NCBI RefSeq assembly: GCF_025698545.1
Contig: NC_068575.1
Span: forward strand, 49,733,980-49,797,979
DNA from: Gossypium raimondii
Lineage: Eukaryota > Streptophyta > Magnoliopsida > Malvales > Malvaceae
DNA length: 64,000 bases
Direction of reading: 5' to 3'
Made by a program: the position numbers and the translations under genes. Shown here piece after piece: positions 35,469-48,037 of the stretch. Each line of letters begins with the position of its first letter. Position 1 is the stretch's first letter. The notes under the pieces were generated by a model. The model was not told the DNA's origin, did not search any database, and was given only the letters and a program-made list of their open reading frames with translations.

Positions 35469-36124
35469 TAGGGGTGTTCAGTCGGTTAACTGATTGGTTA
35501 ATCGACCCGAAATAACATTAATCGAATTAACTGACCTTTCAAAATTTTTAACCGTTAACCGAACCAAAATTTTTTCAAAAAAATTAACCGAACCCAAAAT
35601 TTTTTCGATTAATTTGGTCGGTTAACCGAATTAATCGAAAATTATATGTTTTTTTATTTTTGGTTAAAAATTAACCGAATTACTCGAATTAACTGAATTA
35701 CCCAAATTACCCTAATTAATCGAATTAACCGAATTGAATCACTACATAATTAGAAACATTACATAAGTCTTTGAATCACTAACATTACATAAGTCTTGAA
35801 ATTAACACATAATTGAAATGGAAGTCTTTAATATTATCCATTTGTATCCATTTCTTCTCTCCAAAAGATCTCTATTTGCATTAAACCTTCAAAAAAAACA
35901 TGTGCAAAAATTTAACATATAATAGAAATATACGCATTTAAAAAATCATATAATATAAACAAATGAATAGATTATAAGTTAACAAGAATAAGATAGTAAG
36001 CATACCCTTCAACTCATGAAAGCTCATGAATTTAGGGTAGGCTCTGATGCATTCCAAGAAAAGTCTAAACATTGAATCAATTAAATAAGTAGGAGTGATA
36101 TGGTAAAAAAATTGAAACTATTAA

Positions 36125-38200
36125 GATAAAACAATAAAGATATCATTTTCAATCTTGTCAAGCTCTTGGATTTGTTCTTCAATCTTTTTGATGTCTTCTT
36201 GTGATGATAATTTTCAAATCCAATCTTGAGTACACACAAGAGCTTGTACAATTTTAGGAGTTAAAGAAATCCTATATTGATCAAACACATGTCCCCCGAT
36301 GCTAAATGCAGACTCTGAAACAACCATAGAAACTGGTATAACTAACACATCTCTGGCCATTTTTGAAAGAGTGGGAAATCTAGGGCTATTCACTTTCCAC
36401 CACAATAAAATATCAAAATCTTCAACAAATTCCTCATTAGCCTCAGCTAGATATTTATGCAACTCAGATGTTTTATCCTCACCATAAATTTCCAACTCAC
36501 GCTTTTTATACAAAGCTTGCATTTGCCTTTTCATTTTTTGTTGTGATTCATCGAGAGAAACATGTGTTGGCACACTCGATTGGCTACAAGTACTCTGAAG
36601 TGGAGGCTTATACTCATCAAAAAATTCATACAAAGATTCCTTCAATTTTTTCATCATTTCACAAGCTTTTTCAGAACTAGACATTTCACTAAGTGCAAAT
36701 TCAAGATACTTTAGTTTTTGTCTAGGATCTAAAACACAAACAACAAACATAAGCAAATTCATCTTATCCATATCACCTCAATACTTATCATACTTCTCTT
36801 TCATCTTGATGGCCATAACATTGAAATCAAAATTACTATTTAACTGAGTATTTCGTCAAAGAATATCAATTTCAGAAAGCTCATCAAAAAAACTATTGGA
36901 CGTGACATATGAAGTGCCAGATATACGTAAAGTGACTTCATAAAAGTGTTGCAAGAAATCCCTCAAGTTTCTAACGTTATCCCAATCATCCACACTAGGC
37001 CAACCCTCTCCCCTTTCAAGTTCAGCCCTAAAGTTTGTATCTTGCTCCTCAAATCTCTCAAAAGCTCTCTCAAAGTTCTGAGCAGTGTCTAACATTAAGT
37101 AGGTCAAGTTCCACCTAGTACAAACATCAAGACACAACATCTTCTTGCACTCTATCTTTTCCACCACAACACACTCCTTAAACTTTTGTAATCTAGCTGG
37201 AGATTGTCTCACATATCTAACAGCCCCCTAACACATTCAACAAATTTATTCATTTCCTTTAAGCCTTCAACAACAATTAAATTCACAATGTGTACCATGT
37301 ATCTCATATGAAGATATTTACCATTTTGAGCTAAACCCCCTCGAGAGTTAAATTTCTTTCTCAAATAACCAATAGCAACATCACTTGAACTTGCATTATC
37401 AACAGTAACAGTAAACAACTTATCAATCCCCCAATTTAACAAGCATTTCTCAATCACCATCCCAATGGACTCACCCTTATGACTAGAAATTGGAAAAAAG
37501 TTTAAAATATTTTTATTCAATTTCCAATCGTTATCAATAAAGTAAGCAGTGATACACAAATAATTAACTCTTTGCAAAGAAGTCCATGTGTCAGTAGTTA
37601 AGCAAACTCTAGAACAAGAACTTCTCAAAAGTTGCTTTATCTTGACCCTTTTATCTGAATACAATTGATAAACATCCCTAGTCATAGCAGTTTGTGAAGG
37701 AATATGAAAACTAGGACATGCCACAAACATAAATTTCTTAAAACCTTTACTTTCAACAAACTTGAAAGGTAATTCATCAATCACAATCATTTGTGCTAAT
37801 CCTTTCCTACATGCTTCTTGATCAAATCTCCAAGTTGAAAGATTCCCTTCCCCCCCTTCAACTCCCTTTCTAGGTAAAACTAGTTATCCTTGACTAGTGT
37901 CAACAACATTACTAGGATTTTTCTTACATGAACCAATATGATATTTCAATGACCCTGTCCCATTTTTTTCATATCACAACAAAATTCCTTTTGACAATAA
38001 TTACATTTAGCCTTACTTGCACCCTCACTATTAATAATCTTAGTGAAGTGAGACCAAACTTTTGACCTTTAAGGAGCGACTTTTCTTTTCCCGGTAGTCC
38101 CCTTTGTTTGGCTTGAAGCTCTAACTCTCGAATTTTCAGAATCTATCGAAGTAGGAGGTGTAACACTACCCTCAATAGATGTTGGTTCGGTTGAGATTCT
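36125..38200 (-). pseudogene. hAT transposase (BED finger, RNase H-like core, dimerisation domain), decayed
   Basis: Read from 38200 downwards. A BED zinc finger (KVWSHFTKI...ANCNYCQKEF) loses frame before its last zinc ligands. A catalytic core at 37790-37209 has LTTDTWTS and TVDNASSSD. A one-base loss in a G run at about 37228-37222 shifts the frame into the next part (37212-36856). After in-frame stops near 36850 and 36780, the C-terminal hAT dimerisation domain follows (SESAFSIGGHVFDQYRISLTP, 36771-36214), with a stop before the natural end. This is the RICESLEEPER/DAYSLEEPER-like layout. At least two frameshifts and several stops make it non-functional, though the domain order is complete. 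Confidence 0.85.
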
Positions 38201-39750
38201 GCAAGAAAAAAAGTATATAATAAATTAAAATAAATTTATAATATTAAACATATTTTGATGTTGAGTTTTAGAAAAAACATAGTTGAGTTGGATTGTGTTA
38301 AAAATATACTTAAATTTTGGAATGAAATGAAATATCCTTTTCAAGTAGCATCATTAACAATTTTTCAATAGCATAATAATGCTTACTTTGAGACACTAAA
38401 GCAACACTGTAATTTAATTTAGGGCAGCATAATAATACTCAATTTGAAACATTAAACAACAGCTTAATTTAATTTAAGACAACATGAAAATGCTCAATTT
38501 GATACACTAAAACACCAACTTTAATTCAATTTATGACAGCATGAAAATGCTCAATTTGAAACACTAAAACAGTAGCTTGATTCAATTTAAGACAGTATGA
38601 AAATGCTCAATTTGAAACACTCAAACAACAACTTAAATTCAATTTATAACAGCATGCAAACAGTAACATACATAGCATTAAAATCAATAAACAGCAACTC
38701 AAGGCTTTTTAAACAAGGGAGTATGTATGCTAATTTTCCAGCATTTGGTCAACATATAAACTTTATAAGTAGTAGCCAAATTGTAAAAAAAAATGTCAAC
38801 CAAACTTCCCTTCATTTAAAAGAGCAGTTTATGGCTTTTAAATCAAGGAATTTATATGTTGAATTTTCAATAGTTGGACAACGGCTCCCAGTCATAACTA
38901 TGACAATCATTTATTTTTTTAATCAAAATATTCAATAAAAATCATTTATTTTTATTTTTTTGGTTTATTAATTATGTTTTTTGGACAGTTTGCAAATCTC
39001 AACCATGCAAGAAAAGAACACTGCTATTACATGAAGCAATCAAAGGGTTATTACATGAAGATGAAACAGGTTCGGGTTCGGGTGCGGAGATGAAAATGAA
39101 ACAATTCGTAAATACAAATACTAGCTGATATCTATTAGGATTATGAAGATCGAGCTAATTTCATTCTCAAAACAGAATTTGCAGAAATTGAGGTTTTAGT
39201 TGGTGAAAGTACTCTTGAGCTAGTAAAAGCCTACCTCAACTCGCCGGTGATGGATGGTGATCTCGTAGACGTCGGAGTGCTGGACGGAAGGTGGCTGGTC
39301 TGGCAGAGATTTTGGGAGTTTTCAATTAGGGACTTGAAGTTGAAGGTTCAATTTTTCTTTCTATTGTCTATTCATTGTTGAGTTTAGACTTTTAGACTTT
39401 AGTTTTAGTTTTAGAATTTTATTTTTATTTATTAAATTATTTGAAATTTTTATGATTGGGTTGGGTGGGGTTGGGTAATTGGGTTGGGTTGGGTTGGATA
39501 CTTGGGTTTGGATTGGGATTAGGTGAATAGTGGGCCTATTTATATATTATAATTTTATTTATTAATTTTTTTTGATTAAACTGAAAAAAATTAGTTAACC
39601 AACCGGTTTCGAACCGAATTGATTGTTAACTAAAAAATCAAAAATAACTAACCGACCCCAAACCGAAAAAATTTGGTTAACTTACTGATTAATCGAATTC
39701 AGTCGGTTAACCAAAATTTTTCAGTTTTACCCGAATTTTGCACACCCCTA
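38201..39750. other. hAT element non-coding 5' part
   Basis: Apart from the tandem repeat at 38370-38655 and the subterminal repeats after 39430, no coding segment was recognised. The GC-richer patch at about 39240-39320 may be a first untranslated exon; this is only a guess. Confidence 0.4.
38370..38655. repeat. Tandem repeat upstream of the hAT transposase
   Basis: About five units of roughly 60 bp sharing AAAATGCTCAATTTGAAACA, in the AT-rich leader or intron region of the hAT element. Confidence 0.75.
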
Positions 39751-39758
39751 GGACTGCC

Positions 39759-41990
39759 CCAATTCTGTTATCCATGGCGTTTGAGGCCCCATCAAAATTC
39801 AATTTCTAGATATGTTCTTTTGAAGCACTTTCTTCAGTGGTCGCAACATACATTAAATCTTTATTTGGGAAATTGAAATTTAAAGGCTCGTAATCCTTTA
39901 GAGCTCTACTAGCCAGAAAATTCACTATTGCACTTCTATTTATTGCCTTCTGGTTTACATAAATTATGTCGAATTCAAAGAACGTAATCTTCAATCGAGC
40001 CATTCTTCAATTCAATACAGTCGACTCCATCATGAACTTTAAAGGATCCATTTTTGAAAAGAGCCAAGTCGTACAACATATATTGTCTTAGCCTCCGGGT
40101 GGTCCAGACCAAGGTGCAACACAGCTTCTCGATTGGCGAATATCTTGTCTCATATTCGGTGGACTTCCTTCTGAGGTACTATATTGCTATTTCTTTCCTC
40201 ACTGACTCATCATGTTAGCCAAGTACGCATCTCATAGAATTTCCAAATATTGCCAAGTACATTATCAGTAGTTTATCTGGGATAGGTGGCATAAGCACTG
40301 GGCATTGGACAAGTAATGTTTGACCTTGTCGAAGGTGTTCTGGCATCCTTCATCCCATACACCTAGATTATGTTTCTTAAGGAGACGGAGTATGGGGTCA
40401 CATTTCTTGGTTAGTTATGAAATGAATCGGGAAATGTGATTTAATCTCCCTAAGAGACCCCAAACTTCCTTTTGAATACTTGGCGGTGGTAACTTTTATA
40501 CGGCCTTGACTTTATCTGGGTCAATCTTAATTCTTTTCTTACTGACTACAAATCCCAACAATTTGCCCGATGTGGCCACGAAAGTGCATTTTGTTAGGTT
40601 CAGCTTCAACTGGAACTTTCTCAACCTCAAAAATAGTTTTCTCAAGACTTTCACATGCTCTTTCTTTGTTAGGGATTTTACAATCATATCATCGACATAA
40701 ACCTCAATTTCTTTGTGCATTATATAATGAAACAAAGTTACCATGGCTCTTTGATATGTTGCTCCTATATTTTTAGTCCGAATGACATCACTTTATAACA
40801 AAATGTTCCCTAGATTGTTATGAATGTAGTCTTCTCCATATCTTCAGGATGCATCTTTATCTGGTTGTATCCAGAAAAACCATCCATGAAGGAAAACAAT
40901 GAATGACCTGCCGTGTTGTCCATTAAAGTATTGATGTGGGGCAACAGAAAATTGCCCTTCGGGCTAGCCTTGTTTAAATCCCTGTACTCTACACACATTC
41001 ACACTTTCCCATCTTTCTTAGGGGTGAGGACTGCATTGGCTACCCACTCCGAATATTTGACCACTTGTACAAAATTAACATCAAATTATTTATTGACCTC
41101 CTCTTTTACGTCGGGCCTCATCCTTCGAAGTTTCTATTGAACCGGCTTGCATTCTTCTTTTATAGGAAGCCGGTGACCATAATATCAGTATTTAGATCAG
41201 GCATGTCTTGATACGACCATACGAAGACATCTTTGAATTCTTGGGGTAACTCAGCGAGGTCCTGCCTTGTCTCTACGGTGATGCAAGTTTTGATTTTCAC
41301 TTTTTTCTTTTCTTGTTCATCCCCTAAGCTCACAACTTCTACTGACTCTTTATGAGGTAGGATTTGTTTCTCATCTTGCTCTATCATCCGTAACAAATTA
41401 AGAGACAAGTTACAATCTCGATTATCTTCAAAGTCCTGAGGTTTCTCTAGACACATATCTTGCTTGAAAGAAGACTCTGAGTTAAAAGAAACGTCGCTCA
41501 TATCATTGATATTTGGAGACCTATTATATGAATAAAAGGAGACCCAAGGAATATATGAATTTAAGAATGATTAAATGTGTGGTATGAGTAGAAGAAAAAA
41601 AGAGAAAAAAAAGTAGAATATTTTCCAAATGGGACATAAAAATACATTGTTTGCATTGAAATAAAGATAATGGACATGCGCCTTTTCACAAAAAGATCCC
41701 TATTACTCCCAGGCTTGGAGCATCACGTGTGTTCTGAACATTACTCTGAAATAGTCCTAAAAACTACAGGGATCTCTCCACAGTCCAATTATTCATAACA
41801 CCTCCGGGGATGTAGGGACAAATTCTTGATAGGTTTTTTTTAGTTCCTTCTTCAGAGGCACAAACATCTTTCCTTTCCAAACCCTCGATATCTTCAAAGA
41901 ATTCCAACTCTTTGTTATCTATCAGGCTCTGTACTAGAGTTCTGAACTCGACGCACTTTTGGATTTCATGAAACTTATTGCATGCAATGA
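39759..41990 (-). pseudogene. Retrotransposon gag remnant, reverse transcriptase and first RNase H
   Basis: From 41980 downwards: a short remnant reading HEIQKCVEFRTLVQSLI, like the linker after gag in Tat-type elements. Then the start of reverse transcriptase follows (41300-41160, FKDVFVWSYQDMPDL), then CVEYRDLNKASPK (40998-40810) and the catalytic YVDDMIVKS (40744-40496). An RNase H segment ends near 39806, and the start of the second RNase H (FDGASNA) runs into the hAT insertion. Frameshifts and stops lie between all blocks. Protease and nearly all of gag are absent, with only about 0.8 kb between this remnant and the primer-binding site. Confidence 0.82.
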
Positions 41991-42782
41991 AATGTAATGT
42001 TAATGAATGGAACAGATGTGTTCAAAAAGAAATTGATTCTAGTTCAATTTCATTAGAACAACTTTGTTAGAAAACGATTTTCTTAACATAAAACGGATAC
42101 TTCCACTTTATCAAGAAGCCCATTTTCCATGACAAACTCTCTATTTAGCAAATGAACACGAATCAACATAGTTCCTCTGAGATGAAAACACAATGCAACC
42201 ACAGCCAAAACAAAAGGAAACAAGTCAGTACATTTTGTATAAAGCTTGAATATAAAGTAAGGAATAATAATCAAAACATTCATTCTTTGTAATCTACTCA
42301 AGTAAACGCTAAAGGTTTGACATGGTTCTTCCTAGGGCTGGCTCTTAGGGTTTATTACATGCGGTTTGGTTCTAAAGTAAAGGTACCTAAACTGACAGAT
42401 TCCTCGATCCTCACCCATTATAGGCTCATACAGACCGAGTTCAGTTTAGGGGAATACATTTCCCTATGTCTGTATAGAGGTGAAGACCTCACGAAGGAAT
42501 AGCTTCTCACTCCCACTTAAGAAGGGTAAAATGGAGCGATTATGCCATACAATATGTGTGAAAACATACAAATATGAATTCTTAAACCTCAACAAAAATA
42601 CGACAATATGTCTAGATCACTGTACATCCCGAGATTATTAACAAAGGCATTCGCACATTTTAACACCAAAACAAAACACAATGATGAAATACAAGAAAGG
42701 GATCGTTAATTTTAAACCAATTTCTCGATTTCTGACAAAAAGACCAAAAAGTAATCAACTCATGGCTTAACTCTCTTATTTA

Positions 42783-42800
42783 TCCCCAGTGGAGTCGCCA
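42783..42800 (-). other. Primer-binding site of the retrotransposon
   Basis: On the minus strand TGGCGACTCCACTGGGGA lies three bases after the 5' LTR. It starts with TGG, complementary to the CCA end of a tRNA. I did not determine which tRNA. Confidence 0.7.
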
Positions 42801-42803
42801 AGC

Positions 42804-45036
42804 TGTCGAAACCTTTTTGGAAATCGACTTTTTATTTAAAACAAAAATGGAGTCGCCACCAATCTTTTTTAATTAAGTGTGATTGGATCACCTTAAAACT
42901 TGATCATCTTAATAAAATGTTAGATTTACTAAAATGATAATTTTCGGTCTACAAAATCCAAAAAATGGGTTCGGGAGTCGGTTACATATGAGGAAAGATT
43001 AGCACTCTCATAACGCTCAAAATTGGTACCTAGTTAATTACTTAATGTCTTGACGTCAAAAATTGAGAATCCGAAGAGAATTTAAAATGCGATTCCTTTC
43101 ACGAGATGTTATTTGATGGTATTGAAAAAGTCCCTACCTAAATTGAATTTCTAATGAGGAAGTTTTCTCATTTCGGATCGATCAAGACAAAAAATCATGT
43201 CCCGTAAGTTGGGGCACAAAATCTCAAATTCTCGAAAATAAGAACGTTCACCATTTGATTATTACCGAAGTCCTATGTGTATTCAATTTTAAAAAAGGAT
43301 GTTTGATTATTTTGGTTCAAAGAGAAAGTCGAACCCTGTAAGTTATGGCACAACTTTTCGAATCCCTAAATAAAGAACATTGCCTCGATTTTAATTATTT
43401 CCTATGCGTCAAGTAAAAGCGAATATAACATTTAATGTGATGTGCGATTAATTTGTTTGAGTTTGGTACCAAATGAACGAGTGCATGTAAGCATAATAGA
43501 CAACAAAATAATGGTAAAAATTAAAATAGCTACATAGGTACATATGAAATAACATTATAATGAAATAATAATAAAAGAATAAAATGATTGTAGTAAAGGT
43601 AACAAGGGTAAAAAGTAAATGATTATAACATGATCATGATAATAATAATAATAGTAATAATAACCATATGTAATGACAAAATAAAATAAAAATAACTACT
43701 CAAGGATGTAAATAAAATTGCATAATTTAGAGAGGGAAAAATATAAATAATCATAAAATAAAAATGTTGGAAATAATAAAATAAAATAATAGGCAAAAAG
43801 ACTAAATTGAAAGCTAAAAGAAATTATAAGCATAAATTAGAAAAACAAAAAAAAGTAAACAAAGGATTAAATCAAAACAAAATAAAAAGTACAGGGACTC
43901 AGGGTGTTATTTTCCCTAACCCAGCATACATGTCATTCCCTTGGTAGGTCAACAGTGGGTCAAGGGACTGATTTAAAAAGAAACTAAAATTGTGAGGTAA
44001 AAATTAAAACAAATAAAAAGGAATAGGACGGAATTAAAAAGGATCAAAAAAGTGAAAGGACCAAAATAGAAATTAGCCCTTCCATGCAAAAACGTGCGAA
44101 TCCTATGGGGTATTTGGGTCGGATTTTCGGGTCGTGCCAAAATGACATCATTTTGGGGGTCTGAAGCCAAGCCCAAAACGATGTCAGTTTTGGAGGCTAT
44201 ATAAATTAAAAGTTTCCCAAAAAAGCATTTGGTTTCAGTCTTTTTTTTTTAAATCCTTTTTTCTTCTTTTTTCTCTGAAATCTCCTCTCCCTTTCCGGCC
44301 ATTAAGGTCGCAAGACTTTGCCATGTGACCATCGGTCATTAGTCTTGGCGACTACCACCTACGGTGGTCGAAAAATAAAAAGACCCCTTTTTTAAATCCT
44401 TTTGAAACCCTAGAGTTAGATTTAGGGATAAAATACCCAAAAAAGGCTGAGATCGGCGAAAAAAAAAAAAAAAGGAAAAAGAAACCATTTGGTTCCGAGG
44501 CTTCTCAAATCGAAGGTGGTTCTCAACGACGGCTCGTAACAGGTAAAAGTTTAAACTTTGTTTTTATTCTTATTTTTTCAGAATAAAAAAGCAAATAAAA
44601 TAAACTACCTTCTTTTTTTTTTAACTTCGTTTTTTTGTATTTTATTTCTTCTTCTTCTTTTTTCTTTGTGTTACAAGATGATTTCGGCTTTTATAGCCAG
44701 ATATATTACAAGGTATTTTTTTTTTGTTTTCTTTTCTCTGCTTCTCTGCTTTTTGCTTATGTTTCTTTGTTGTTTTGCAGGTGGTGGCGGCAGAAGAGGT
44801 GTCAGACGGCAAGTCTGCCGACATGGTGAGGCTGCGGCACAAGAGAGAGTTGGGATTTCTGAAAATTTTTTAGGTTTTGGGCTGCTGGGTTATTGGGTTT
44901 AGTAGGTTTGGGTTAGGGTAGCTTAGGTTTGGGCTTGTAATTTGGGCTAATCTATTTTTTTGGTAAATGAACTTTGGTATTAATATTATTTTTTGGTTTT
45001 TGTTTTGTCTGGACCGAACGAATTTGGGCCACTACA
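42804..45036 (-). repeat. 5' LTR of the Tat/Ogre-like retrotransposon
   Basis: Partner of 17019-19320, with TG...CA ends followed by the GAGAG duplication. The palindrome of the other LTR is changed here to AAAATGACATCATTTT (44139-44154). A TATATAA lies on the plus strand at 44198-44204. Confidence 0.88.
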
Positions 45037-45309
45037 GAGAGAACATGTTTTGTTTTCCTCAAAATTTAGTTTTTAGTTTCCAATTCATGATCTATGAAGA
45101 CTAATCTTTTTGGAGATATGTAATTGCTCTTTCATATAATGTTGTTTTCAAGGTTTGAACTTTCATTCTCCTTTGAGAATCCAATCTTACTGTTATACCC
45201 AACACTTGTTGGTATCTTCAATGTCAAATTTAAATAAAGTATCATTTAGTTAAGGATCCACAATCAACCTATTTTATTTGATAAATTTGTATCTTGTAAT
45301 AATATATAG

Positions 45310-46008
45310 TCATCCCTCTCTATAACAGCCACCCGTTATAACAACATTTCGCTATAGCAACCAAGTTTTTAGAAGAATTGGTGTTTTATGTATCATTTTA
45401 ACCATCTATAACAACTTTTCAATTATTATAGGAACATCAATAATTATGAAGTACATTCTTTATTAAATTAGTTCTCTATAACAAAATATGGTCTAAATTT
45501 TAAGTAAAATTACATCTATTTCAATAAAATGATTAAATTTCACATAAACAACTCTATTAATCATATTTTATTAAATTAAAATAATTTTCAATCGGTGAAA
45601 TTAAAGATATCAATTCAATAAACTATTAGGTTCCTTAATTAAATATTCTACTATGAATTTGGAACATCATAAGCTTACAAATTGATTACTTGAATTTAGT
45701 AACTCGTGATAAATTAATTAAATAAATTTAATAACGCATATTGATTAATTCAACTTGTTTATAATTCATCATGTGAAAAATGTAAAATAAAAGATGTATA
45801 AAAGTAATAATATATGTACATGTTATACATCTTTTACTTTTGTTGATCCGATCCCATTTTTTTAAACATAATTCTCACTTTTTTATATAATGTGATAAGC
45901 TTATAACGATTATCTCATATTGTTATAGGTGTATAATTGTCACCTCTTTATAATAGATAAAATCTGAGCAGACAAATGAAGTTGTTATAGAAAGAGTTGA
46001 ATGTAAAT
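45310..46008. repeat. MITE-like inverted-repeat element
   Basis: The left end CTCTCTATAACAGCC and the right end ATAGAAAGAGTTGAATG are imperfect inverted matches centred on CTCT-TATAACA. The interior is AT-rich with repeated TATAACAAC words. No clear target duplication was found, so the borders are approximate. Confidence 0.45.
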
Positions 46009-48037
46009 GAAATAAAAAAAGAGAGCAAAGTTTGTAACTAATATGAAGAGGGGATAAGAAATTAGTGGGTTGAAGGTATTTCACTTGTAATTTATTGGTA
46101 TGTTAAAGATATGATTATGGTAGAGAGTCATTTGATTGTTGAGGTTTCTTTGTCACTTGCCTTGGTTGGTAAAGGTTAGTGAGGAGACAATCTAACTGCT
46201 GCCTGCCCCTTGGAATTAAGGGACATTTTATTCCAAATAACGAGGGGGAAAGCTTGTTAATCACATGCGAATCTAATAAAGAGAGGTACCCATCGTAAAC
46301 AAAGGAACAAAACCAAAAGCTAAAGCAAATGTGGGGGAACCAAGCCAAAAGTTGCATAATTATATCAAATTATGAGATGCCCCCTGTTTTAATACCACTT
46401 TAAAGTAACAATCAAGTCAAACCAAACTCTCAATTAAAAGTGTAGAGTAGAGAAATAAAGTTAAGGATGAGATTTTGAATTTTGAAAGTTTGAATTTGAG
46501 AATAATGGTAATATATGAGTTTTTCTCCCCTTTTGTTCAGTTCTTTTCAAATTAGTTTGATATCCATTTAATTCTTTATATATCATGTATAGTATTGATT
46601 GTATTTTACATTATAGTTGATCGGACATAAATATAGTCGTAAATAGAAATGAAGTCCAAGGTTGGACATAAATCCGTTTCGGAGGTGTGAAGAAATTTCA
46701 TGGGAGAGTAAAAGTTGAGAAACAGCATCAAAGATATGATGACTGTGTAACCATTTTTCCTTATATCATCAAATTAACGCGTCAATTTGATGGGAGCAAA
46801 GCAAGCACTAAAGTAGGTATCTATTCTTATTGCTAATAATAACTTCACCAACACCTGTCTTAATTTGGATGTCATTTTCGCCAGAATGTTCGTTGCCTTT
46901 GACATTGCTTGCAGTTGCACCTCCCTTTCTTTGGCTTCTGAAAATGGTCTTCACTTGGACTCATGTTTACATAATCTAGTGAGAGAGGGTAAATGGAAAA
47001 TTTGCCTTTTCATCATCCCAAAAACCAATTATTTTGTTTAAGTTTCTTTTTGATGCAAAATTTCTCACCTATAAAGATTTACATTTAATTTCCTAATACA
47101 ATTTCTTCTTGCCTTCACAGTTGAATCCAACCTCCACAGAGAGTCATATAGAGTTTACATAGGGAGACGCCTCGATTGATAGAGATTGATACTTGCATTA
47201 TAGAAGTACTTGGACACGCCGTGGATTGAACCACCAACCAAGGTTTTTTATTATTGAAGAGGGTTAACTCATTTAGAAAAAGTCTTTAAAGTGTCGTTTG
47301 CCAAGCAGTTGACGCTGCCCTCAACAAATGAAAGTATTGTCCTCGTAGCCAGGGTTTTAACAACTGAAGGTATTGTCCCTGTGGTTGAGGTTTTGTCCCC
47401 CAACCTACACAGAGTGTCGTGTATATTTCACGTGGCTTAAAAGTTACCCATGAACCTAATCAACATGTCAAATTGATAAATTTTGACAAAAAATACTTAT
47501 GATTTTAATGATTTGGATTGATACTTTTAAATAAAAAAAGGACTTAATTTTTAAAATTTTAAATACAAAAATTAAATCTCAAATTTTGTCAAAATAGGGG
47601 ACCAACGGGCAACGGCATATTTTAACTTCTAAAGAATCATAGAATCAGATACCAATGAACTTCTAGAATTGCAGGTAAAAGCCAAGATTTGATATCAAAT
47701 ACTAGAATCCTCATAAACCATAGTGAAAAGAAAAAGAATTATGAATACAATCTGTTTCACAATCATTTTCAATACATATTCAAACTTATAAAGTTTCACC
47801 CTTCCTATATTCTATCCGAAAAAAAGATAGCTGATATACTCGGCAATATATATATATACACACGATATGTACATACATACAAATACTAGTGATGATAGCA
47901 ATATATGGAATCAAGAGATCATACAATAGACAAAAATAAATAACTGGTCCGGGATCGGTAAACCTCATGTAGCGTCTCGAGTCTAGAGAGGGCGACGGTT
48001 GCTACAAAACCAGGTTGGACTACAAGGAATCGGTTGA
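46009..48037. other. Intergenic DNA upstream of the 3' end of the b561 gene
   Basis: AT-rich, with no gene or transposon border I can support. Short open frames such as 46115-46357 (minus) have no recognisable content. A (TA)n-CA patch lies near 47847-47865. Confidence 0.5.

Larger units (their letters stand above)
35469..39750 (-). mobile_element. hAT element with transposase gene, inserted in the retrotransposon's RNase H
   Basis: The ends TAGGGGTGTTCAGTCGG and the inverted CACACCCCTA enclose 4282 bp. They are flanked by the near-perfect 8-bp duplication AGACTGCC / GGACTGCC (35461-35468 and 39751-39758). Both ends carry many GGTTAACCGA-type subterminal words, which in hAT elements are transposase-binding candidates. 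With the element and one duplication removed, the RNase H frame of the host retrotransposon reads through the junction. Confidence 0.88.
17019..45036 (-). mobile_element. Ty3/gypsy LTR retrotransposon of Tat/Ogre type, full length but gutted and filled with insertions
   Basis: Two related LTRs of about 2.3 kb (17019-19320 and 42804-45036) are flanked by a perfect 5-bp duplication GAGAG (17014-17018 and 45037-45041). The primer-binding site (42783-42800), polypurine tract (19321-19333) and pol domains all point to the minus strand. Removing the Mutator-like element (20261-32762) and the hAT element (35469-39750) leaves about 6.7 kb between the LTRs. That interior holds a gag remnant, reverse transcriptase, two RNase H-like segments, integrase and a tandem-repeat 3' region. 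Dual RNase H and 3' tandem repeats are known of the Tat/Ogre lineage. Protease and most of gag are missing and pol is broken, so it cannot move on its own. Confidence 0.88.

Noticed and set aside
44558..44902. Plus-strand open frame in the LTR rich in Phe/Leu, repeated in part at 18943-19143
   Set aside because: It arises from T-rich sequence and is not conserved as a protein between the two LTRs.
46115..46357. Minus-strand 80-codon open frame
   Set aside because: No recognisable domain, no splice partners and no codon pattern distinguishing it from the surrounding non-coding DNA.
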